Shown here piece after piece: positions 1 to 5,628 of a stretch of DNA of 5,628 nt (positions within the stretch are counted from its first letter, which is position 1; every line of letters starts with the position of its first letter). Below the pieces are notes generated by a model. The model was not told where the DNA came from, made no database searches, and saw only the letters and a list, made by a program, of their open reading frames with translations. Source of the DNA: Bacteroidota bacterium (GTDB lineage Bacteria; Bacteroidota; Bacteroidia; Bacteroidales; Lentimicrobiaceae); NCBI GenBank assembly GCA_023428585.1, contig JAEYXG010000070.1:1-5628 (forward strand). Direction: 5' to 3'. The position numbers were made by a program, and so were the translations under genes.

Positions 1-1706
1 TTATTATCCCTTACATTGTTTCTTTCCTGGTAATGGGTATTCCATTACTTTTTATTGAATGGTCATCCGGTCGTTTCGGCGGTAAGTCGGGGAACCACTC
101 AACACCTTTTATCCTTAATAGTATGGATAAAAGGTGGATTTGGAAATACGTAGGTGTATTTGGTATTTTTTCGAACATTGCCATCGCCGCCTATTACTGC
201 TATATGGAGAGTTGGACCATCTCGTATGTGATACATTCCCTTATTGGAACTTTTGATTCAATGAATCAATCACAGGTGGCCCATTTCTTTTCTGATTACC
301 TTGATGTAACAACCTCTACCACCGGCATTCCCTATGAAGCCATTGTAATGTTTGTGCTTTGCCTGGCTTTGAATACCTATATACTTAGCAAGGGGTTGAT
401 GAATGGTGTTGAAAAAGTGGCGAAAATTGGAGTCCCTCTTCTTATTGCTTTTGGTATATTCCTTGCCATCAAAGGCATTACTCTAAAGGCAAGCAGCGGC
501 GGTGCCATCAATGATGGTACGGTGGGATTGAACTTTTTATGGACGCCTGATTTTACCTCACTCTCCAATCCTAAAGTTTGGCTGGCTGCCGCAGGACAAA
601 TATTCTTTACCTTATCGGTTGGCATGGGGTCTATTCAGTGTTACTCCTCATACGTTAGGAAACATCAGGATGTTGCTCTCAATGCTATGTCGGCAGGCTG
701 GATGAATGAGTTTGTAGAAATTGTGCTGGGAAGCGCCATCATTATTCCAATTGCCATAGGCTATCTAGGAATTGATAAAGTGGTGGAACTTACACAAATA
801 GGAGGTCTCGGATTAGGTTTCAGGACAATGCCCTTCCTCTTTGAGCAATGGGGGCCCATACTTTCTGCCATTGCAGGTGCTGCTTTTTTTGGAATGCTCT
901 TCTTTGCAGGGATTACCTCATCACTGGCTATGGGTACTCCCGGTATAAGCTTCTTAATGGATGAATTTAAATGGACAAGGAAAAATGCAGCCCTTTCCTT
1001 TGGTGTAATAATTTTATTTCTGGGTATGCCCCCCATCTTTTTCTTTAATGAGGGTGTTTTTGATGAATATGACTATTGGGCTGGTACCGTATCGTTGGTT
1101 GTCTTTGCCTTGCTCGAATCCATATTGTTCGCCTGGGTCTTTGGAATGAAAAAAGGATGGAGGGAGATTACCTCGGGAGCGGATATTAAAGTGCCTCTGA
1201 TCTATAAATACATAATCAAGTTCATAACACCCGTGGCCCTGATAATTGTGTTCCTGGGTGCCTTGCTACGCCCTGTAAATGACGATTGGAGCCTGTTGAG
1301 CTTTAAAGGCTGGACTTTGCACAATGAAAGTATCATCGGACAACTGAAGCATAAGGGAATAGGCCCAAACAATACATGGTTTGCTGATGAATTCCATGCT
1401 GAAAACAGTGGAAGAGTTGACACCGTGTATGTTGAAAAAAACAAAATGCATGTTGTAGTAAATGGCCTGACAGACACCGGTAAGGAACAGTCAAGAACGT
1501 ATAAGTTGAATCCGGGGAAACATCAGCTTATTGTGTCAAAGGAACAGGATATAAAAATAGGTGACACGTTATATGCCGGTAAGGTCGTTAATAGGGTGTT
1601 TTATATTGATATGACGAGAGTTCTGTTGTTGGGAGTTTTTCTGTTTATTTGTTCATTGGTATTTGTTGCCTATAAAAACAGGTTGAGAAAGGAAAAATCA
1701 CTATGA
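1..1706 (+). CDS. Sodium-dependent symporter of the NSS (neurotransmitter:sodium symporter, LeuT-fold) family, 5'-partial
   Basis: This is an inner-membrane, Na+-driven importer, probably of an amino acid. The reading frame is open to the window edge (first whole codon at base 3), so the ATG at base 33 is internal. The preceding codons read IIPYIVSFLV, which matches the TM1-TM2 junction of LeuT, so roughly 40-45 N-terminal residues (most of TM1, with several Na+ and substrate ligands) are missing. Numbering from the Met at base 33: YY at 54-55 in TM3; GLNFLWTPDF at 165-174; FFTLSVGMGS at 191-200, with T193 matching LeuT Thr254; N225 matching Asn286; and FFAGITSSLA at 290-299, with A292, T295 and S296 matching the Na2-site residues. 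The visible Na+ ligands are therefore intact. About eleven membrane spans are visible. A hydrophilic stretch of about 110 residues (413-525) lies between the last two spans, where LeuT has a short loop. The substrate is unproven; methionine or alanine is suggested only by the small partner gene that follows. Confidence 0.95.
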   Translation, partial: IIPYIVSFLVMGIPLLFIEWSSGRFGGKSGNHSTPFILNSMDKRWIWKYVGVFGIFSNIAIAAYYCYMESWTISYVIHSLIGTFDSMNQSQVAHFFSDYLDVTTSTTGIPYEAIVMFVLCLALNTYILSKGLMNGVEKVAKIGVPLLIAFGIFLAIKGITLKASSGGAINDGTVGLNFLWTPDFTSLSNPKVWLAAAGQIFFTLSVGMGSIQCYSSYVRKHQDVALNAMSAGWMNEFVEIVLGSAIIIPIAIGYLGIDKVVELTQIGGLGLGFRTMPFLFEQWGPILSAIAGAAFFGMLFFAGITSSLAMGTPGISFLMDEFKWTRKNAALSFGVIILFLGMPPIFFFNEGVFDEYDYWAGTVSLVVFALLESILFAWVFGMKKGWREITSGADIKVPLIYKYIIKFITPVALIIVFLGALLRPVNDDWSLLSFKGWTLHNESIIGQLKHKGIGPNNTWFADEFHAENSGRVDTVYVEKNKMHVVVNGLTDTGKEQSRTYKLNPGKHQLIVSKEQDIKIGDTLYAGKVVNRVFYIDMTRVLLLGVFLFICSLVFVAYKNRLRKEKSL

Positions 1707-1825
1707 ATACTTCGGCATTAATAATGATGGTGAGTGTAGAGGTTTCTGTTATCTTTCTGACAGGCTATTTCTTCTTTAAAGTATTGACTACTAAACCAAA
1801 GGAAAAGGAAGATCTGGAGGAATAG
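1703..1825 (+). CDS. Small single-span accessory subunit of the NSS symporter (MetS-like, 40 aa)
   Basis: The ATG overlaps the symporter stop as ATGA (1703-1706), and the gene ends at TAG 1823-1825. An AGGAAA-like stretch lies 9-14 bases before the start. The protein begins MNTSALIMMV, continues with a hydrophobic segment to about residue 28 (ending GYFFFKVL), and closes with a charged tail, KPKEKEDLEE. The N-terminus resembles the 'STSAIIMMI'-type opening of the MetS small subunits that partner NSS transporters; in the Corynebacterium glutamicum methionine/alanine importer MetPS the small subunit is needed for transport (established knowledge). Position directly after an NSS gene, the overlap and the single predicted span all support this. 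One Glu (E13) sits within the hydrophobic stretch. The gene is short enough to be missed by length-filtered gene calling. The substrate is not inferable from this protein. Confidence 0.85.
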   Translation: MNTSALIMMVSVEVSVIFLTGYFFFKVLTTKPKEKEDLEE

Positions 1826-1841
1826 ACTATTCTGGAATATC

Positions 1842-2813
1842 TTGAAAGCTCGGTTTAAGAATTATTTCACGTTCTCCAAATCGGAGAGAATAGGTATTAT
1901 CATACTGATTTCAGCTATTATTGTGCTCATATTGCTTCCCCATGTTGTGCGGCAGAATATGGAGATTTCCCCTATGAATAAGGATGATGACTTGTATAAG
2001 GTAGAGGTTGAAACTTTTATGCAAAGTGCGCAGGAAAAGCGATTGCAGGCACGCAATTCATGGTATGATGACTTGAAGGGTATACAAGGGAAGAGAGGAG
2101 TTGGGAAATCCCGTTTCACCCCTTTCCCCTTTGATCCTAATACTGCATCCAAGGAGGTATGGGTAAAGATGGGATTTTCAGAACGACAAGCAGATGTTAT
2201 AATAAAATATCGTGATCGGGGTGGTCATTTTAATAGGAAGGAAGACTTCAGTAAGTTGTATGTAGTTGACGAAGAGACTTATAGCATATTTGAACCGTAT
2301 ATTGTTTTAAGTGATAGCTCACTAGGAAAAACTGCAACCGGCAAACGAAATGATATATCCTTAAAAAAGGACTATTCATCATCCAATAACAAAGAATACA
2401 GGAATGAAGGTTTGAATATTGAATTAAATGGAGCCGATTCCTTGGAATTATTGAGAATCAATGGTGTTGGGCCTGTTTTTGCCTCCAGGATAATGAAATA
2501 CCGTCAAAGACTGGGTGGCTTTACATCTATAGGACAATTAAGGGAGGTTTATGGGATTGATAGTGCAAGATTCTCAGGAATTGTTGGTCAGATTTCTGCT
2601 GATACTTCATTAATTAAAGGAATTGACTTCAACAAGGCTTCATTGGCTGAATTACGGAAACACCCGTATCTGGATTACTATAGTGCGAAGGCAATCATTG
2701 ACAGAAGGGTGCAATTGGAAGGTTTTACCACATACAAGGAAATAGAGGCTGTATTGGCAGGCAAACCGGGTTTATACAGAAGGTTAAGACCTTATATCAA
2801 GCTTCACCGGTAG
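1842..2813 (+). CDS. Membrane-anchored helix-hairpin-helix protein of the ComEA type (three HhH modules)
   Basis: This 323-residue protein probably binds DNA, as ComEA HhH domains do. It starts with TTG at 1842: the frame is open only back to a TGA at 1785-1787, there is no ATG in between, and the next in-frame Met (40) would remove the membrane anchor. The N-terminus MKARFKNYFTFSKSERIGII is the basic, FTFS(K/R)xER-type opening of Bacteroidota HhH proteins, followed by one span at about 16-34. A charged linker leads to three modules at about 97-155, 192-254 and 261-322. Each opens with an N/A motif (FDPNTA, ELNGAD, DFNKAS) and carries a KYR/DRR helix followed by a GGH/GGF/EGF turn. Module 2 has the canonical hairpin NGVGPVFASR; module 3 lacks the hairpin glycines (HPYLDYYSAK). 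The gene lies 16 bases after the small transporter subunit and is probably cotranscribed, with no obvious functional link. A competence role is only an analogy, since no other com genes are visible. Confidence 0.88.
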   Translation: MKARFKNYFTFSKSERIGIIILISAIIVLILLPHVVRQNMEISPMNKDDDLYKVEVETFMQSAQEKRLQARNSWYDDLKGIQGKRGVGKSRFTPFPFDPNTASKEVWVKMGFSERQADVIIKYRDRGGHFNRKEDFSKLYVVDEETYSIFEPYIVLSDSSLGKTATGKRNDISLKKDYSSSNNKEYRNEGLNIELNGADSLELLRINGVGPVFASRIMKYRQRLGGFTSIGQLREVYGIDSARFSGIVGQISADTSLIKGIDFNKASLAELRKHPYLDYYSAKAIIDRRVQLEGFTTYKEIEAVLAGKPGLYRRLRPYIKLHR

Positions 2814-3591
2814 GTTTATTTTTTTCTTTCAACACATAATTTATCTTGATACCTGAAGTGCCATTTTCATCAGACTTTGGCTCTTCACCTTTTCCCAACT
2901 GATCTTTATCTAAAGGCATATCGGGTTCACTTGTAGGATTTTCAGTATTGTAATTTATTTCATCATAAGGATAATCCTCCTCATCCTCTTCAGGCCATTG
3001 ATAGATTTTTCTCTGAGGGCCAATATCCCTGAAGGCATAAGCAAGGACTACACCTGCTATTGTTCCCATAAGATGTGACTCCCATGAAATTCTCTCTTCA
3101 ATTGAAAAACCGGGGAAGATACCCCAAACAAAACTCCCATATAAAAAGGTAATCAGCAGGCTGAATGCAACCAATCTCGTTTCTTTGCGGATGATACCAC
3201 TAACAAAGTGAAATGCCGTAAGGGCATAGACAACACCACTGGCACCGATATGATAGGCTGATCCCCTGGCAAAAAGCCACACCCATAATCCTGTTAGTAG
3301 CCATGACAGTATTAGAATAAGCCAGGCTTTTGACCTGTAATAATAGAATAGGGCTGCACCCAATAAAAACAGAGGTACAGAATTAGAAATCAGATGTTTG
3401 ATACTGCCATGTATAAGCGGTGCAAACAAAATGCCTGTTAGCCCTTCCAATTTGAGTGGAAGTATACCCAAACCGGCAAGGGATATGTCAAACATCAGCT
3501 CAACGGCTTTGAAAAGCCAAAGAATCGCTATTATTACTGCAATAATGAGTGCAGATGATTGTAAACGCTGTTTTTCCTCGTTTGTTGACAT
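2797..3591 (-). CDS. Rhomboid family intramembrane serine protease
   Basis: This 264-residue polytopic membrane protein should cleave transmembrane substrates within the bilayer. Six spans are predicted at about 14-31, 67-85, 89-108, 113-131, 139-158 and 172-187. All the key residues of the family are present: HGSIKHLISN at 61-70 supplies H61, H66 and N70 (GlpG His145, His150, Asn154); GASG at 116-119 gives the nucleophile S118 within IGASGVVYAL; and SWESHLMGTIAG gives the catalytic H173 followed by GxxxG (176-180). An active protease is therefore expected. A hydrophilic, strongly acidic tail of about 75 residues follows the last span (EEDEEDYPYDE near 201-211) and ends in a Lys-rich segment. 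The ATG (3591-3589) overlaps the stop of the upstream barrel gene by one base (TAATG), implying translational coupling as the last visible gene of the operon. Its 3' end overlaps the convergent HhH gene by 17 bases. Substrates are unknown. Confidence 0.95.
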   Translation of the reverse strand: MSTNEEKQRLQSSALIIAVIIAILWLFKAVELMFDISLAGLGILPLKLEGLTGILFAPLIHGSIKHLISNSVPLFLLGAALFYYYRSKAWLILILSWLLTGLWVWLFARGSAYHIGASGVVYALTAFHFVSGIIRKETRLVAFSLLITFLYGSFVWGIFPGFSIEERISWESHLMGTIAGVVLAYAFRDIGPQRKIYQWPEEDEEDYPYDEINYNTENPTSEPDMPLDKDQLGKGEEPKSDENGTSGIKINYVLKEKNKPTGEA

Positions 3592-4484
3592 TACTTAAAT
3601 CCTTCAGGTTTCTTGATAGTGAAAACCCTACTGATGTTGAATCCGAAATATATATCGCCATTTTCCCATTTTCCCATGGTTTCAGTAATGAGTGCCCTGT
3701 CGAACATAGGTTGTGAATTGGTGAAATGCAGTTGAAAAACATGACCACCGGTCTCAATATCAAAACCTACGGAAAGTGGATTCTCAAAGTTATCGGCAAT
3801 ATAGCCGGGCAAGTTATGGAAATATTCGAGATTGACACTCAGCCGCTTGGTTATTTTATACCTTCCACCTATGCCAAGGGCAAAATTGTCGTTTGTATTC
3901 TCCTCAACTACAAGGTTTTTATGGATATAAGTGGGTGTTAACTGAAGGGAGAGTCTCTCGGTGAATTTGCGGGCTATAAGGAGTTGATGTACAAAGGATA
4001 GGCGGGAAGTGAAGTAGTTTGTCCGCTCGGTATCTTGCCATTTTAAGGAGAAGAGGTCCATGGCAGAGAAGGCGGTCAATGATATGGGCATATTCCTGAC
4101 TCCTTTGCTTTGGCGCAATAATTTAGCTTTGACGAATCCGTCAATGGTTTTTTGATAGGTACTTCTGCCTATTCCTACACTTAGGAAATCGTTGATCCCG
4201 TATTCCAATCCCAAACGAATAGTGGCCTGATCAAGCCCAAAGAAATCATAAGCTCCTGAATTGATCTTGCCGAAATGGTGCGATATAGTGAAGAGCAGTA
4301 CTCCATTGGCCGGATTTTCAATGGAATGGCCTGATACAACCCTGGTTGTCTTGAATGTGGCGGTTGCATAATCAGTAGTAGGTTCCTCTTCACCAAATAT
4401 GTCCATTAACTCTTGTCCTATAGCTGGAAGACTCAAGGTTAACAAGATGAATGCGGGAATAATTAGTCGTAGAATGTGTTTCAT
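3591..4484 (-). CDS. DUF5777-family outer-membrane beta-barrel protein
   Basis: The chosen ATG at 4484-4482 gives 297 residues beginning MKHILRLIIP with a clear signal peptide (about 1-23, cleavage predicted after LPAIG). A GTG at 4505 would add seven residues (MPLTIKP) and run into the upstream gene, so it is less likely. After the signal comes an acidic segment (DIFGEEEPTTDY), then amphipathic strand-like repeats to the C-terminus. Recognisable family blocks are FTISHHFGKINSGAYDFFGL at 65-84, a stretch near 232-256 containing ENPLSVGFDIETGG then HVFQLHFTNS, and the final GDIYFGFNISRVF at 276-288. These match DUF5777 barrels as I recall them; the family's biochemical function is not established. 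The start lies 4 bases after the stop of the one-domain cytochrome gene, and the stop overlaps the rhomboid start (TAATG), so all are probably made from one mRNA. A porin or scaffold for the neighbouring cytochrome lipoproteins is plausible but inferred. Confidence 0.88.
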   Translation of the reverse strand: MKHILRLIIPAFILLTLSLPAIGQELMDIFGEEEPTTDYATATFKTTRVVSGHSIENPANGVLLFTISHHFGKINSGAYDFFGLDQATIRLGLEYGINDFLSVGIGRSTYQKTIDGFVKAKLLRQSKGVRNMPISLTAFSAMDLFSLKWQDTERTNYFTSRLSFVHQLLIARKFTERLSLQLTPTYIHKNLVVEENTNDNFALGIGGRYKITKRLSVNLEYFHNLPGYIADNFENPLSVGFDIETGGHVFQLHFTNSQPMFDRALITETMGKWENGDIYFGFNISRVFTIKKPEGFK

Positions 4485-4488
4485 TGGT

Positions 4489-4881
4489 TTAATTGTTAGG
4501 GGCACCCTGATTTATCCAGGCATTGATTTTCAACAGTTCACATTGAGGGAGCTTCTGTGCGTTCTGAGGCATTGGCACTGCCCCCGCCTGATGATTGACA
4601 GCTTTCCCGAAGATACCGCTATTCACATGGCCAATAAGTGAACTGTAGTTGTCGGTAATAACCCCACCATTGGGTGTAGCAGCATTATGACAGGAATTGC
4701 AATTAGAAGCCAATATTGGTTGAATGGTTCCTGCAAACGTTATGTTTGCCGTATCGCAGTTCCCACCAGCTGTGCCGGGATATAACTCTTCTTCACAGTC
4801 GTAGTAGCAGGCAGTAAATGAAATGGTCAATAATAGAAAGAAAATTGGTTTAAGTGATATATAGCTCATTCTGATTGCCAT
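4489..4881 (-). CDS. Small c-type cytochrome lipoprotein, one heme site (CNSCH)
   Basis: This 130-residue exported protein has a hydrophobic signal ending SFTAC, so C25 is the likely lipidation site. The mature part carries one heme-attachment motif CNSCH (61-65), and the PMP motif supplies M104 as the probable second axial ligand. The acidic residues after the lipidated Cys (YYDCEEE) could favour surface export in Bacteroidota. C42 and C114 flank the heme domain and may form a disulfide. The C-terminus is INAWINQGAPNN, nearly the same as both domain ends of the next cytochrome gene upstream (right). The whole domain (42-130) aligns without gaps to residues 151-239 of that protein, with about 36 of 89 identities by hand count. 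The ATG at 4881 is used; a second ATG four codons in (4869) would also leave a good signal. The gap from the preceding gene is 21 bases. This is a predicted electron-transfer protein with unknown partners. Confidence 0.88.
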   Translation of the reverse strand: MAIRMSYISLKPIFFLLLTISFTACYYDCEEELYPGTAGGNCDTANITFAGTIQPILASNCNSCHNAATPNGGVITDNYSSLIGHVNSGIFGKAVNHQAGAVPMPQNAQKLPQCELLKINAWINQGAPNN

Positions 4882-4902
4882 TTTATTGGTTAAGTTCTCA
4901 AA

Positions 4903-5622
4903 TCAGTTATTCTGACTGCCAGCTTCAATCCATTTTCTTACTTGGGTAATTTTGCAGTCGTCAAGCTTATTTCCATTGAAAGGCATAGGTGTATAGCCTC
5001 CTGAATGGGAAATGGTTCCCAGCAGCCTGCCGTCGTTTGCCACAGCAGCAATAAACTCATAGGAATCCAGCCGGACGCCTCCATTTGCCAGTGCGGAATT
5101 GTGGCATCCTTTGCAGGTTTGATCAATAATAGGTTTGATGGCAGATGCATAGGTAAAATTGTTGGTATCGCATTCTGCATCACAATAATTATTCCCGGCG
5201 CCCTGGTTTATCCAGTCGCGAATGGTGGCAATCTGGTCTGACGACAATGGCAACAATGGGGGAGGTGGCATACGATCGTCAGGATCAGGGTCGGTGATTG
5301 CTTCATATATTTCACTTTCTGACGCATTGCCTGCTTCAACATGACCGCTATTCATGATATTTGAATAGGATGTCATAATCAGGCCATGCTCTGCTGTAAT
5401 ATCATCATGACAACCCGAAAGGGCACAGCTTGATTGGAATATGGGCAGCACTTCATTCTGAAAATAGGCAGTGTCGGGATCACAGGCTATGAGATCAGAA
5501 GTATCGCCGGGATTATTGGGATCATCCGGTTTAAGGTCATCGGGTTCGTGCTTGCAGGAGAAAATGAATAAAACTATTGATACTATAATGAATGTGGGTA
5601 AAAGAGAATTTATTTTATTCAT
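4903..5622 (-). CDS. Two-domain c-type cytochrome lipoprotein, with CX4CH and CX2CH heme sites
   Basis: This 239-residue protein has a signal peptide ending LFIFSC (C23 lipidated) and a Pro/Asp-rich tether at about 26-44 (DDLKPDDPNNPGD). Domain 1 (about 47-145) has the heme motif CALSGCH at 66-72, a four-residue spacer rather than the usual two, with M118 in DDRMPPPP as candidate distal ligand. Domain 2 (151-239) has CKGCH at 170-174 and M213 in TPMPFNG. Both domains end alike (IRDWINQGAGNN and VRKWIEAGSQNN), so the protein is an internal duplication, and domain 2 is closest to the neighbouring one-domain cytochrome. C151 and C223 match the Cys pair of that neighbour; domain 1 keeps the first (C47) but has D129 at the second position. 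The ATG at 5622 lies 6 bases from the window edge, preceded by CAACTA, so the promoter and any genes before it are not visible. A role as an envelope di-heme electron carrier is inferred. Confidence 0.88.
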   Translation of the reverse strand: MNKINSLLPTFIIVSIVLFIFSCKHEPDDLKPDDPNNPGDTSDLIACDPDTAYFQNEVLPIFQSSCALSGCHDDITAEHGLIMTSYSNIMNSGHVEAGNASESEIYEAITDPDPDDRMPPPPLLPLSSDQIATIRDWINQGAGNNYCDAECDTNNFTYASAIKPIIDQTCKGCHNSALANGGVRLDSYEFIAAVANDGRLLGTISHSGGYTPMPFNGNKLDDCKITQVRKWIEAGSQNN

Positions 5623-5628
5623 TAGTTG

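Noticed and set aside
33..35. ATG at base 33 as the real start of the symporter
   Set aside because: The frame is open upstream and encodes IIPYIVSFLV, which belongs to the conserved TM1-TM2 region of the family. The true start is outside the window.
377..1477. Minus-strand reading frames of 82-91 codons inside the symporter gene
   Set aside because: They lie opposite a strongly conserved membrane-protein gene, have no recognisable domains and look like frame shadows.
2763..2829. Candidate terminator between the convergent genes: AAGGT/ACCTT stem (2780-2793) and T-rich run (2815-2829)
   Set aside because: The 5-bp hairpin is about 20 bases from the T-run, and the alternative outer stem AAACC/GGTTT is short and bulged. 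Both lie largely in coding sequence, so no intrinsic terminator can be claimed.
4485..4505. GTG-initiated seven-residue extension of the DUF5777 protein (MPLTIKP)
   Set aside because: It overlaps the coding end of the upstream cytochrome and adds residues before an already complete signal peptide. The ATG at 4484 is the better start.
4483..4891. Shared AACCAAT heptamer (minus strand) just before two start codons, at 4885-4891 and 4483-4489
   Set aside because: A seven-base match in A/T-rich leaders is readily expected by chance, and the third operon start lacks it.
4399..5241. Plus-strand frames of about 78-80 codons within the cytochrome genes
   Set aside because: They run antisense to clear CXXCH-containing lipoproteins and have no leader or domain of their own.

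Overview
The window looks like part of a Bacteroidota chromosome, probably from a free-living or environmental species. The pointers are a DUF5777-type outer-membrane barrel, small lipoprotein cytochromes of a kind common in that phylum, a membrane-anchored ComEA-like protein with an FxFSKSER-type N-terminus, and A-rich leaders without clear Shine-Dalgarno sequences. This taxonomic call rests on recalled family distribution, not on a search. Genes are packed end to end, with no gap over about 25 bases and no RNA gene, mobile element, CRISPR array or long repeat seen.

Left half, + strand (1-2813): the 3' portion of a sodium-coupled NSS (LeuT-fold) symporter whose N-terminus lies off the window; a 40-residue single-span protein resembling the MetS small subunit, overlapping the symporter stop in an ATGA arrangement; and, 16 bases on, a TTG-started, membrane-anchored protein with three ComEA-like helix-hairpin-helix modules. 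The symporter and small protein very probably form one transporter unit. The HhH gene appears to be a passenger in the same transcription unit.

Right half, - strand (5622 down to 2797), in transcription order: a two-domain c-type cytochrome lipoprotein (one CX4CH and one CX2CH heme site); a one-domain cytochrome lipoprotein whose domain aligns without gaps to the second domain of the first (about 40% identity by hand count); a DUF5777 outer-membrane beta-barrel protein; and a rhomboid intramembrane serine protease with an intact Ser/His dyad. Gaps are 21 bases, 4 bases and a 1-base TAATG overlap, so this reads as one tightly coupled operon. Its promoter and any further upstream genes lie beyond the right edge.

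The two transcription units converge and overlap by 17 coding bases at 2797-2813. The most interesting feature is the cytochrome-cytochrome-barrel-rhomboid cassette: two predicted outer-membrane heme lipoproteins beside a barrel suggest an envelope redox module or electron conduit, with a membrane protease translationally coupled to it. No substrate can be named from the sequence.
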